Shown here one piece after another: positions 7,469-15,985 of a stretch of DNA of 36,341 nt. Below the pieces are notes generated by a model. The model did no database searches. It saw nothing but the letters and a program-made list of their open reading frames with translations, and was not told the DNA's origin. Within the stretch, counting starts at the first letter, position 1. Each line of letters begins with the position of its first letter. A program made the translations under genes and the position numbers. The stretch comes from Candidatus Obscuribacterales bacterium (GTDB lineage Bacteria; Cyanobacteriota; Vampirovibrionia; Obscuribacterales; Obscuribacteraceae): positions 1 through 36,341 of the forward strand of contig JAKFUT010000207.1 in the NCBI GenBank assembly GCA_021732565.1, given 5' to 3'.

Positions 7469-7558
7469 GTATGGTAAAAATGGGTTTCCCTGACCGGGAG
7501 AACAGCCGCTAGGCCCTCACGCTGCTAATTGAACTTCTTTTACATCGAATTCTGCCAT
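7469..7558 (-). other. Probable original N-terminus with in-frame TGA at codon 14
   Basis: An ATG at 7558 lies downstream of GGAG (9-base spacing) and reads MAEFDVKEVQLAA, then TGA (bases 7519-7517), then GPSGCSPGQGNPFLPY directly into the thioredoxin-like gene. All 30 codons are in frame with the ATG at 7468. The residue at the TGA sits where Cys (TGC or TGT) would give CGPSGC. Possible explanations are a nonsense mutation with internal re-initiation, a sequencing error, or stop-codon readthrough. TGA is used as an ordinary stop elsewhere in this window, so general reassignment is excluded. Confidence 0.65.
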
Positions 7559-7832
7559 TTAAACTTTCTCCGGTTATTGAAGATGTCTTAAATAACAGCC
7601 CACTGTCTCCGATGAGCAAAATATTAGGCTAACTCATTTTAATGCACAATCGTATTTCCCCCCAAATATTGCTCTTTCTTTTTCCGTCCTATCTTGCCCC
7701 GCTATGCCCTGGTGCGGACAATGAACACACCCCTCACCCTCAATTGCTCCGTTACGTTTGCTACGAAAAAAGCGAATACGTTTGAGGCGGCTTGTCAAGG
7801 ATGATAGATAGATTGTGTCCAGGAGGTAGTGT

Positions 7833-8384
7833 TTGACACTAGACGGAACGAGCCGCCAGAACGCTTGGACGAAAGTTCGAGAGCCATTGCTGTCCGCCCT
7901 TGTTGGACTAAATCTCCTTGCAATTGCGGTGGTGCTCTTTCCCCCCGGTCTTATTCGTTCTTCATTGCTTCCCGGGTTCTTACCCTATTTGTACGCCACC
8001 GGCTTGTTTCAGAGCACCGGCGTGTTCGTACCCAATCCAAAGAAGTACAACGTCACGTTGTGGGCGAGAATATTGTTCGCCGATGGTACGTTGAAGGAAT
8101 GGCACATGGTAGATTTCACGAAACTCAGCCCCTTTGATCGTTTCTTACAGGGAAGATTCCGACGGTGGGATGATAACATCTGCAATTCCAATCCAGACTC
8201 GCCCTGGCTACATGACGCGGCTCGTTACATAGCAAGGCAAGGCGACTCACCGAACAATCATCCCGTTGCAATTGAGCTGATCAGACATCGCTGCAATATT
8301 CCTGCACCCGGTTCCGACTCGATCGCTGAGCCATTTGACGATCTACTGTACAGCTGCAAAATCACCTCTGGAGACCTTCAATGA
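7833..8384 (+). CDS. SdpA/DUF5819-like membrane-anchored partner of the HTTM protein
   Basis: A TTG at 7833 lies 7 bases after AGGAGG, giving 183 residues. An alternative GTG at 7829 is in another frame and gives no coherent protein. One hydrophobic segment covers about residues 20-38 (LLSALVGLNLLAIAVVLF), with a second weaker one near 45-58. After it comes GVFVPNPKKYNVTLWARILF followed by ADGTLKEW, matching the pattern I know as WxxFxPNPxxxN in proteins encoded next to HTTM proteins (SdpA and DUF5819 types). The usual Trp is replaced by Thr here (QSTGVF). The bulk is probably on the outer face of the membrane. The stop overlaps the next gene's ATG (ATGA at 8381-8384), so the two are translationally coupled and likely form a complex. 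SdpA and SdpB in Bacillus are needed to mature the SDP toxin; no toxin precursor is evident here. Confidence 0.65.
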   Translation: MTLDGTSRQNAWTKVREPLLSALVGLNLLAIAVVLFPPGLIRSSLLPGFLPYLYATGLFQSTGVFVPNPKKYNVTLWARILFADGTLKEWHMVDFTKLSPFDRFLQGRFRRWDDNICNSNPDSPWLHDAARYIARQGDSPNNHPVAIELIRHRCNIPAPGSDSIAEPFDDLLYSCKITSGDLQ

Positions 8385-9370
8385 GGGCACAGTTGGCACG
8401 ACTTCGGGATGCATGGCGCAAGTTCTTTTTTCAACCTGTACCGGCAGTGAATCTCTGCCTGTTCAGAATTTTCTTTGGTTTAGTTGTTCTTGAGTCCGCA
8501 TTTTTGAATCTTGCAGATGTTCCGACCTGGTACGGAGTAAACGGCACGCTTGGGCGCGAAATCGTCACAAATGTCCTGGGTTCAAAGTGCCTGGATCTCT
8601 TGCTTTTCCTGCCTCCAACAGATTCAGCCGTATGGTCGTTTTACTTTGTACACATCATTAGCGCATTCTGCTTCACCATCGGACTGTTTACGCGGGTAAG
8701 TTCGATAGCATTGTATTTCACAATGTCTAGCCTACATTTCCGAAATCCAGTAATAATCAATGCTGGCGATGATCTCATGCGAGTCTATTCGTTTTTCTTG
8801 ATGTTTTCGCCAGCCGGTGCAACTTTATCCATCGACAATTTGTTGCGCAAAAGAAAGCCTGACTCCGAGCACTCGAAGCGTGGATCAGAGCCCGCTGTTG
8901 CTGAAGACTGCACAATAACTCCATGGACACAACGCCTGATACAACTGGAATTGACTCTTGCCTATTTCCAATATTTCTGGACCAAAGTTGGGGGCAATAC
9001 CTGGATCGACGGGACCGCTGTCTACTATGTGCTCAACAACACAACCATTGAGCATTTTCCATGGCCGCTGGATCGCCGCAACATCCTCGTTGCAAAATTG
9101 CTGACGTGGGGCACTCTGGTAATTGAATTCTTTCTGTGGAATTTGATCTGGGTAAAGCGCTTCAGATACTACGTATTGTTTGGCGGAGTGCTTTTACATT
9201 TAGGACTCGAATACACATTGAACATACCAGTATTCCAGCATGTCATTTTGGTGTCTTATATTTTGTTTGTTGACCCTGTTCATCTCAAAAAGATATTGGA
9301 CTTCGTGCGAAGTAAAGCTTACGCATCTGGTCTTCTCTCACGCGCCCGTCCGTCGGACAAATCGGCCTAG
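8381..9370 (+). CDS. HTTM-domain integral membrane protein (SdpB/gamma-carboxylase-like)
   Basis: The 329-residue protein has about eight hydrophobic segments. Typical HTTM features are visible: the N-terminal FFFQPVPAVNLCLFRIFFGL segment, WYGVNGTLG, and the central signature SLHFRNPVIINAGDDLMRVY followed by SFFLMFSPAG (about residues 120-150). YFQYFWTKVGGNTWIDGTAV follows near 197-215. HTTM domains are shared by SdpB and by the membrane part of vitamin-K-dependent gamma-carboxylases; this protein lacks the long C-terminal carboxylase lumenal domain, so it is of the short SdpB type. It is coupled to the upstream SdpA-like gene by a 4-base ATGA overlap. The chemical function of stand-alone HTTM proteins in bacteria is largely unknown. 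No terminator is obvious downstream. Confidence 0.85.
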   Translation: MRAQLARLRDAWRKFFFQPVPAVNLCLFRIFFGLVVLESAFLNLADVPTWYGVNGTLGREIVTNVLGSKCLDLLLFLPPTDSAVWSFYFVHIISAFCFTIGLFTRVSSIALYFTMSSLHFRNPVIINAGDDLMRVYSFFLMFSPAGATLSIDNLLRKRKPDSEHSKRGSEPAVAEDCTITPWTQRLIQLELTLAYFQYFWTKVGGNTWIDGTAVYYVLNNTTIEHFPWPLDRRNILVAKLLTWGTLVIEFFLWNLIWVKRFRYYVLFGGVLLHLGLEYTLNIPVFQHVILVSYILFVDPVHLKKILDFVRSKAYASGLLSRARPSDKSA

Positions 9371-9457
9371 CTAAGCTGACTAGTTCTCTTCTATCGTTTC
9401 AAACGGTTTTCAGATTCGACGCCTATTATGTGCCCATCCCTTGAAGGAGTGGCGAAC

Positions 9458-9913
9458 ATGGACAGGCAAGCACAAGTCCAACAAGATTCAAAGACCGAGG
9501 GGAATCGTCTTGCTCATCTCTATGACGGTAGCAAAGATCAGTCATCTGTGGATAAGCAGGTGCATGATGCCTTATTGCAAGATGCGATCAAAGACCACCA
9601 CTCCGAAATCGACTTGAAGGTTGTGCGCGACACCATGCAGCAAGAGTCTGAGAAGACGAACAACCGTAGTGCCATTTTGAAAAATGAAGACTATAAGATG
9701 GTTCGCAAGTGGGGTCTCCCGGTGGTCGGTCTTGAGATCGAGGGAATGGTGCTATATGATCCCATCGAAGCTTCGAAGGCAGTGGCTGCAGATGATAAGC
9801 GCCGCGAAGCTGAGAAGACTCCCGCCACGCCCCAACAAGTATTGCTGAATCTCAATCCTTTTGAAGCCTTTGGTATACCTGCCGCCCTTGGCTACAAGGG
9901 AGAAAACAAGTAA
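9458..9913 (+). CDS. Hypothetical small soluble protein
   Basis: An ATG at 9458 follows AAGGAG at 8-base spacing, better than the ATG at 9428. The 151-residue product is strongly charged, rich in Lys, Asp, Glu and Gln, with no signal peptide or membrane segment. The first 85 residues (DRQAQVQQDSKTEGNRLAHL to DTMQQESEKTNNR) look helical. The middle (MVRKWGLPVVGLEIEGMVLY) is the most structured-looking part, and the C-terminus includes a hydrophobic FEAFGIPAALGYK segment. I do not recognise the family. It lies 87 bases after the HTTM gene on the same strand and could be co-transcribed, but spacing and its own ribosome binding site do not require this. A weak hairpin (ACACC-GATTA-GGTGT, 9915-9929) follows the stop. 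Confidence 0.7.
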   Translation: MDRQAQVQQDSKTEGNRLAHLYDGSKDQSSVDKQVHDALLQDAIKDHHSEIDLKVVRDTMQQESEKTNNRSAILKNEDYKMVRKWGLPVVGLEIEGMVLYDPIEASKAVAADDKRREAEKTPATPQQVLLNLNPFEAFGIPAALGYKGENK

Positions 9914-10343
9914 CACACCGATTAGGTGTCTACCACCGCAGTCAACTAAGACCATGTTGGACCGTGCGCGAGATTTGTATGCACGAAATATGAAAAATCG
10001 CCCCTATTTTCACCGGCATGAATGCATGCCATCAGTGGCGGTGCCTTGTTCCGGAGGTTCCTATTTCAAATTTGTTTCGCCACGCTGGCAATCATGAAAC
10101 CTCTAGATCGCCCAAGTCCCCGCCATGGCTGACTCGAAATGAACTCCCTCGACGCCGGCGCTAGAGATTGGCACCTGTAGCGAGCACGATTAGATGATCC
10201 TTCCCCTCCATTAAAAAGATAGTCGCAACGACTTAGCCAAACGGGCTAAAATTACCGCGGCAACATGTGTAGTCAAGTTCAATTAGAGTTCGCCCGATCA
10301 GTCCTCAAGACACCGGTCTGGCATATCTCAAGGGGAGACTGGC
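9914..10343. other. Intergenic stretch with an inverted repeat
   Basis: No gene is supported in these 430 bases. One feature stands out: TTAGCCAAACGGGCTAA (10233-10249), a perfect 6-bp inverted repeat with a 5-base spacer, about 95 bases upstream of the dienelactone hydrolase ATG. It may be an operator. The promoter of that gene is presumably nearby but I cannot fix it. Confidence 0.45.
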
Positions 10344-11144
10344 ATGAGAATGAATTGGCTAATAGCCGCTATATTACCTGTATTTTTGACAGCAGTTTTG
10401 CCTGCCTCGGCACAGGATTGGGCGAAGGCAACACTAGAGAAATCATCGCGTCATCTCGAGTGGGTTACCGTCAAGGCCAAGGATCGCGCAGTAAAATGCT
10501 TCATCGCTTATCCTGAAATTAAAAACAAAGCCACCGCGGTGGTTTTGATTCATGAAATCTTCGGACTGAGCGATTGGGTCCGCAGCATGACAGATCAACT
10601 TGCGGCAGCAGGATACATTGCGATCGCACCGGACCTGCTGTCAGATGGAAAGGACGGCACAAGCGGCTACAAGGATCAAGATGCTGTTCGAAAAGCTGTA
10701 TCATCCTTGCCGCCAGATCAGGTGACCAGTGATCTTGACGCTGTCACGTCCTATGTATCAAAACTACCAGCGGCAAACGGAAAAGTTGCTGTAGCGGGAT
10801 TTTGTTGGGGAGGAAGCCAGGCTTTTCGCTTTGCGAACAACAACAGTACCATTAAGGATGCATTCGTCTTCTATGAAACAGGACCATCCACGGACGAGCA
10901 AGCGGCAAATATCAACGCTCCGGTTCATGGTTTCTACGCCGAGAATGATGCACGAGTCAGTGCCACTTTAGACACCACCCGAGATATCATGAAGAAGAGT
11001 GGAAAAACGTTCGAACCCGTTGTTTATTCGGGCGCAGGGCATGGTTTCATGCGCGAGGGGCAAGCACCGGAGGCTTCGCCAAAGAATTTGGCCGCCAGGG
11101 ACGCCGCATGGAAACGACTGACTACCTTGTTGCACAAACTTTGA
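10344..11144 (+). CDS. Secreted dienelactone hydrolase family protein
   Basis: The ATG at 10344 follows AGGGGAG at good spacing and gives 266 residues. A signal peptide covers residues 1-23 (LIAAILPVFLTAVLPASA before QDW), so the enzyme acts outside the cytoplasm. The alpha/beta-hydrolase core shows the dienelactone hydrolase triad: Cys154 in GFCWGG, Asp202 in ENDAR and His233 in GAGHGF. The HEIFG motif at 70-74 places Glu71, which in the family controls the nucleophilic Cys. Family members hydrolyse lactones and related esters; the cytoplasmic versions work in chlorocatechol breakdown, but exported ones have poorly known substrates. No aromatic degradation genes are nearby. It is a single-gene unit with over 200 bases of spacer on each side. 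Confidence 0.92.
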   Translation: MRMNWLIAAILPVFLTAVLPASAQDWAKATLEKSSRHLEWVTVKAKDRAVKCFIAYPEIKNKATAVVLIHEIFGLSDWVRSMTDQLAAAGYIAIAPDLLSDGKDGTSGYKDQDAVRKAVSSLPPDQVTSDLDAVTSYVSKLPAANGKVAVAGFCWGGSQAFRFANNNSTIKDAFVFYETGPSTDEQAANINAPVHGFYAENDARVSATLDTTRDIMKKSGKTFEPVVYSGAGHGFMREGQAPEASPKNLAARDAAWKRLTTLLHKL

Positions 11145-11372
11145 ATTGGCACCACCACGAGTTTTGCTCATCCCCCATGTGGGTTTGCTGAATATCGCCG
11201 TAAATGACAAAAATCCTGCACACGGATAGACAGCTGCGCGGCAGTTTCCAGAAATGGGAGGAAATTACCAGGCAGGAGGGACCGAAATTAATGGTGAAGT
11301 AGTGGATTTGCTATTTTATTTGCCAAACGTGGCAATAAAGTAGAAGAAGGGTTTAACTGCTCTCGGGTTTCT

Positions 11373-13652
11373 ATGAAAGCCAGAAAGATTAACCGTGTTC
11401 CACTGACTGCTCTCTGCTTTTGGGCGGCGGTACTTCTGCTTTGTTTTTTGGTCAAAGGGCAAACACATTTGCACGTACCCGTACCGGGCGTCGATGGAAT
11501 ACATACGCGGTTGATCGCGCTAAATCAAGGTCCTCGCGAGCTACGCAAAGAGGCTCAGCGACACGACCGCAACGGTGAAGAAAAACTTGCAACCCAAGAT
11601 TACGAGAGTTGTGTAACTTCGCCTGGCTTCGCAGATCTGAGACCCGCGATCAGATCTGGCTACCGCGAGTTAATCGACGTGAGGGTGCATGCACAAGACA
11701 AAGATTACTTTCACGAACTTGTCTGCCGTGACCATGTCGGCTACTGGAAGGCAGATCGCATGCCGATTAGAGTCTATATTCCAGGAGAAGAGGAAGGAGA
11801 TGGCTTCTCGTCGGTAGATAAGAAGCTTATTTGCGACAGCTTGAATGACTGGATGGCTGAAATCCCCGACAAGCTCAGCTATAAGTTAGTGAATAACTAC
11901 AAAGACGGGGATGTCCGGTTTTCTCAAAAGCGGAATTGCTCCGATTTGAGTGCCACCGAGATCGCCCTGGGGCATACGGTTCCGCTGACCGATCGACCAC
12001 CAAAGTGGTCTGTAGTCTCTATAAATAAAGTAAACGTCGATATTGCCAGGGAAGACTCGCCCATTAAGGACATCGACTCGGCAGGAGCAATCGAACGCCG
12101 CAGAGTGTTTTTGCACGAAATAGGTCATGCTCTTGGAGTGAGCGGTCATTCTTGCAACGCCGGCGACATCATGTTTTTCACTACGCTAGACGAAGAATTT
12201 TCCGTTCCAAAACTAAGCCAGAGAGACAAAGCCACCATTCGAAAAATCTACGAGGAGGAATCGCTCGAAAGCTTTGCAGAGAAAACGATTCGCACTCGCG
12301 CTACGGAAGGAGACAAATACGCACTGTTTCGCATGGCCGATAACCTCGCAGATGAAACGCCAACTCCAAAAGTAAAGCAAGAGATATTCCTTCTGCTCAA
12401 AAGAGCAGCCGACGCTGGCTTGCCCGATGCTCAAACCATGGTCGGGAACTTGTATTTGCAAGGTGAAGGGGTTACTCGCGATGTTAAACAAGCGATTCAT
12501 TATTTGACATTAGCTACAAAGCAAGATGCAGGCTCCGCGTTCCTTTCTCTGGCGTCGATTTACGAGGAAGGCACAGGCGTGTCCAAAGATTTATCCAAGG
12601 CAGAGGCATATTACCAACAGGCATTGCCGTTCGGCTCACGATCGGCACAAGTTAGTTACGCCGACTTTCTTTGTTACCAGAGGGGAGACCAAGAAAGTTT
12701 CGCCAGAGCAGTGGAGCACTACAAGATTGCAGCTAATGTGCTTTCCACTGAATCGATGGCACGGTTAGCCACTATCTATGCAAACGGATACGGCGTACCC
12801 ACGGACAAAGTAAAGTCGCAGTTCTGGCTGAACAAAGCTCTGGCAATTATCCATACGACAAACCCTTCCGATGCTGCGGGATATTTCATGAGGGGCAGAT
12901 TGTGGAAGTCTATTGGACACTCCAGAGACGCTATCGCCGACTATAACGCAGCACTGGCTTTAGATCCCAAGAAAACAGCCATCTTTTTCAAACGTGCATC
13001 GGCGCATTTCTCCATCGGCGATGTTGAGAGTGCAACCCGCGACCTGGCAGAAGCAATCAAGTATAATCCCGAAGAACCGGCCAGTTATTTTCTTCGCTCA
13101 TTATGCTATCTGGCGCACCACCAGCCAGAAAAATGCATTACTGATGTGGATAATCTGTGCAAACGCGCCGTGGATCCGGGAAGCACTTATCTTTACGGGC
13201 TCATATACGGCACATTAGCTCACAAGATGATGCATAACGAAATTGCAGCCAAACAGATGATTGAGGAAGCAAGAAAACGCACGGTCCAAGGCTCCTGGCC
13301 TCGTCCACTCGTTGAATTTCTAGACGGAAGTATCACTGCCTCCGAGCTTGAGAATAAGTCGCACGGCGATGATCAAGATGCCGAGTCGAAAGCCGTCATA
13401 GGATTCACACAATTAGCTAGCGGCGACCGCGAAAAATGCATACAACAAATGCAATGGATCAAAGACTATGGCGATGAGCGTTTTTATGAACACTCCCTGG
13501 CTGTAACCCTTCTGGCTCGGCTCAATCCGGATAGGAGCACAAAACAATCTGCATCTCAGGAATCCGAGATTAGCGATTCGCCGTCACAACGTGTTCGTCA
13601 AAATCACACAATGAATTCCGAATCTGTTATTTTGCGCGCGAGCGGCAAGTGA
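11373..13652 (+). CDS. Matrixin-type zinc metalloprotease fused to Sel1 and TPR repeats
   Basis: The 759-residue protein has an N-terminal hydrophobic segment (about 8-27, VPLTALCFWAAVLLLCFLVK), a signal sequence or membrane anchor. A metalloprotease domain follows (about 125-290), with the complete zinc motif HEIGHALGVSGH at 248-259 and a Met-turn (GDIMFF) near 266-271, as in matrixins (M10). Sel1-like repeats come next (about 320-475; DAGLPDAQTMVGNLYLQGEG, SAFLSLASIYEEGTGVSKD, ATIYANGYGVPTD), then TPR units (about 505-620; GHSRDAIADYNAALALDPKK). The repeats probably bind partners or substrates at the cell surface or periplasm. The gene stands alone, with no clear Shine-Dalgarno before its ATG. 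Protease class is secure by motif; the repeat fusion is the unusual part. Confidence 0.88.
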   Translation: MKARKINRVPLTALCFWAAVLLLCFLVKGQTHLHVPVPGVDGIHTRLIALNQGPRELRKEAQRHDRNGEEKLATQDYESCVTSPGFADLRPAIRSGYRELIDVRVHAQDKDYFHELVCRDHVGYWKADRMPIRVYIPGEEEGDGFSSVDKKLICDSLNDWMAEIPDKLSYKLVNNYKDGDVRFSQKRNCSDLSATEIALGHTVPLTDRPPKWSVVSINKVNVDIAREDSPIKDIDSAGAIERRRVFLHEIGHALGVSGHSCNAGDIMFFTTLDEEFSVPKLSQRDKATIRKIYEEESLESFAEKTIRTRATEGDKYALFRMADNLADETPTPKVKQEIFLLLKRAADAGLPDAQTMVGNLYLQGEGVTRDVKQAIHYLTLATKQDAGSAFLSLASIYEEGTGVSKDLSKAEAYYQQALPFGSRSAQVSYADFLCYQRGDQESFARAVEHYKIAANVLSTESMARLATIYANGYGVPTDKVKSQFWLNKALAIIHTTNPSDAAGYFMRGRLWKSIGHSRDAIADYNAALALDPKKTAIFFKRASAHFSIGDVESATRDLAEAIKYNPEEPASYFLRSLCYLAHHQPEKCITDVDNLCKRAVDPGSTYLYGLIYGTLAHKMMHNEIAAKQMIEEARKRTVQGSWPRPLVEFLDGSITASELENKSHGDDQDAESKAVIGFTQLASGDREKCIQQMQWIKDYGDERFYEHSLAVTLLARLNPDRSTKQSASQESEISDSPSQRVRQNHTMNSESVILRASGK

Positions 13653-14073
13653 TTCGCGCAGTACGTTCGCGTACATTCATCCAGATGAACTACCATGAAG
13701 CCGTCGTTCGACTTGCTTTGGATTGCGGGCTCGGCCCGTTTTTGATAATAACTCGATTTCAGATTGGTACCTCTGTCTCTCTGTTATACCATCCCGGACT
13801 CTCGCCCCCGCTAACTCTCGAACTCAAATTCCGAGAGCTGACTCGGCGGTGCGCATCAGCCTATGCGCCCTGCCCATCCCACCTGCGGAAGGTAATTCCC
13901 TGACCTCAAGCGATAGAACACTCGCCAGGTTACATCTTGTTCGTCTTGCTCGTATTGCTGTATTTTCCGTAAGCAAAACTTCGCTAGCAGCGGAGGGCAA
14001 TTCCGCTGTAAGTTAGGTTAGCACACGATCTTGGCATCAAGAGCACATCGACTAACTTCCAGCACCGCCGACA
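13653..14073. other. Intergenic stretch between convergent genes
   Basis: No supported gene; short overlapping frames here have no family features. Two related 17-19 base segments occur about 106 bases apart: GCGGAAGGTAATTCCCTG near 13885 and GCGGAGGGCAATTCCGCTG near 13990. The second is part of a 7-bp inverted repeat (CAGCGGA 13988-13994, TCCGCTG 14002-14008). It could be a weak terminator for either flanking gene; there is no T tract. Confidence 0.4.
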
Positions 14074-15063
14074 TCAATATTTTGGCGTAGCAACAACAAG
14101 ATCAGCAGCGGAAACGGATGAACCTGAATTCAATTTGGACAAGGCAGCATTGACAGATTTTTGTCTGAGGCATTCTTTGATCTGCGGGATAGCTGCAGTC
14201 GCAGCCCTGTCACCAGCGTTAATTGCCGAAAATATCTCAGCCTTTTGCAGTGAGAAAAAATTGATTTTGGAGACCTCAGGGCTCAACGTAATGTCAGCAC
14301 TGTCGCGCTCAGATCGATCGAGTCTTTGCAACATAAGTCCGATCACGCGATCAGCTACCTCAGGAAAGGTGTGCGTTGCATCTCGTTTAATAGGTCTGCT
14401 TGCATCAATTTCAACTGCTATTACATAATCAACACCCAGGCTTCTTGCATGGCTCACAGGAAGATTGTTCAGCACACCACCATCAACAAAAACACCATCT
14501 TTTGTCCTCACCGGTTGACATAACAATGGCACAGCACTGCTGGCCTGAAGCGCCTCGGCTAGATCCCCCGTGCGCAATGCATGTTCTCGTCCCTCTAAAA
14601 TGTCTACGACCACCGCCGAAAAAGGCTTATCAAGATCGTTAATGCATTGATGATTCGCGGGAATCAGCTTCTTGAGCGAACGAGCAACAGTTCTCCCGGC
14701 AAAGACTCCTTCGGTGTTCTTTCCACACACCATCCCCGGCAACCTGGCGACGGGCGCACCAGCCGCCATAGACTTGGCCAATCTACCGCTAACCAGCAAA
14801 TCCTCGATCTTATCCAGTGAAACTCCAGCACAGTAGAGCCCACCGACGATGGCCCCCATACTTGTTCCAGACACCGCATCAACCGGTATTCCTTCCCGCT
14901 CGAACGCTCTCAATACACCTATATGACATGCACCGCGCATGCCACCACCTCCCAGGGCAAGCCCCACCCTGATCCGTTCACTCGACTCTTCCGACCTGGC
15001 CGGTGCCACCAATCCGAAGAACGAGATGAATAGCAAAATGAATGTAATACGAAAGGCGGTCAT
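14074..15063 (-). CDS. Secreted patatin-like phospholipase (RssA/NTE type)
   Basis: I choose the ATG at 15063, preceded by AAGGTG 8 bases upstream; it starts directly with a signal peptide (MTAFRITFILLFISFFGLVA, cleavage near PARS-EE). The frame extends upstream to an ATG at 15108, which would bury the signal. The protein is 329 residues. Patatin features are complete: the oxyanion loop GLALGGGGMRGACHIGV, the nucleophile elbow GTSMG, and the DGG motif (VFVDGGVLNNLP) with the catalytic Asp. Ser/Asp dyad lipid acyl hydrolases of this type cleave phospholipids or lysophospholipids. Export suggests action in the periplasm, outer membrane or outside the cell. No partner genes are adjacent. No terminator is evident. 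Confidence 0.92.
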   Translation of the reverse strand: MTAFRITFILLFISFFGLVAPARSEESSERIRVGLALGGGGMRGACHIGVLRAFEREGIPVDAVSGTSMGAIVGGLYCAGVSLDKIEDLLVSGRLAKSMAAGAPVARLPGMVCGKNTEGVFAGRTVARSLKKLIPANHQCINDLDKPFSAVVVDILEGREHALRTGDLAEALQASSAVPLLCQPVRTKDGVFVDGGVLNNLPVSHARSLGVDYVIAVEIDASRPIKRDATHTFPEVADRVIGLMLQRLDRSERDSADITLSPEVSKINFFSLQKAEIFSAINAGDRAATAAIPQIKECLRQKSVNAALSKLNSGSSVSAADLVVATPKY

Positions 15064-15985
15064 ACGGAAGCACCTTGTTTCAATTGGCATCAACCAGCGG
15101 GAGGCCACGTGCAGAGTTCACTTGCCGCAACGAGGCTATTATCTCAAGCTAAGCCATAGCGTAAGAAGATTAACAGGCACTTCATCAACTGTCTGTGAAA
15201 GGATCAATTACCAGGCACACCGGATGTCGAGATCCCCGATCGCTGTTGCCGACATGACCTAGGCCGACCGAGGCCAGCCTGCCAACCCTATTGGTGTTCC
15301 ACCGCTGACACGTATATCAGTCCAATCGGGAGTTTCCTCAAGGATCTGGCGCTTATGCTTGCTAAGCACCTCAACTACGCCTTTCTCAAACGGTTTTCGG
15401 ACTAAACCAGGGCTCTCCATCCATTGCCTCTCCCTCCAAATGCAAAACTCATTGTAGGAGAATCGCCTACTGACACTCAACATGCGCTACTTTTCGAGGC
15501 AACTGTTACCGAACCGACACAGATGGCAGGCGTCCGCTTTCGCGAGAACGGCCGGCCTCGACCTGAGAATCGCCGGCGACCAAGTTGTCTACTGTCATCA
15601 ATGGAATGTTTCGAATTTGTCCGTTCTTGAAATTCCGGACCCGAGCCGCAAGAGCCTTGCTGGTATTACGTTAACGCTCCGTTTCCGGCTCCGCTATCCG
15701 GCGGCCAGGTGATAGCATCCATCTACATCGCCCTGAGTGTGGGACCTGTAGGCAGCTCGCTGCTGTCAGCCATGCAACGCCATCGTGTCCGCAGAGTCCT
15801 CCCCTTCGTCCCATTTCGTAGCCTTTTACAGACCGCCCGGGTGTCCGGATTTACCGCCCCCGGCCTGTTAGCCTCCTCTGCACTGAGAGAACCCTTCAGC
15901 ACGGCAGCGACGCGCATATTTGCGAATTTGCTATCAATATACTCTTCCGCTGTCATATAATTTATTCTAATCACCGGAGGAATGT
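15064..15985. other. Gene-poor stretch of about 920 bases
   Basis: I cannot support a conserved gene. A minus-strand frame at 15259-15483 (74 residues, KPFEKGVVEVLSKHKRQILE region) and plus-strand frames at 15424-15712 look protein-like in short stretches but lack ribosome binding sites and family resemblance; they may be remnants. The region must carry the promoters of the patatin gene (left end) and the DUF4328-TPR gene (right end). Confidence 0.4.
15723..15956 (-). CDS. Possible small protein divergent from the DUF4328-TPR gene
   Basis: An ATG at 15956 on the minus strand opens a 77-residue frame. The first 32 residues (MTAEEYIDSKFANMRVAAVL, then KGSLSAEEANRP) have ordinary, helix-like composition. 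The remainder is Arg/Thr-rich and looks like translated non-coding DNA, suggesting a frameshift after about residue 33. There is no Shine-Dalgarno at useful distance. The start lies only 29 bases from the start of the divergent gene. This is more likely a remnant than a working gene. Confidence 0.25.
   Translation of the reverse strand: MTAEEYIDSKFANMRVAAVLKGSLSAEEANRPGAVNPDTRAVCKRLRNGTKGRTLRTRWRCMADSSELPTGPTLRAM

Noticed and set aside
7469..7558. Selenoprotein with TGA-encoded selenocysteine
   Set aside because: No convincing SECIS-type hairpin follows the TGA and no selenocysteine machinery is in the window; kept only as an alternative to nonsense mutation.
13649..14016. Overlapping plus-strand frames after the matrixin fusion gene
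   Set aside because: No ribosome sites, no family resemblance, and mutually overlapping frames of similar quality.
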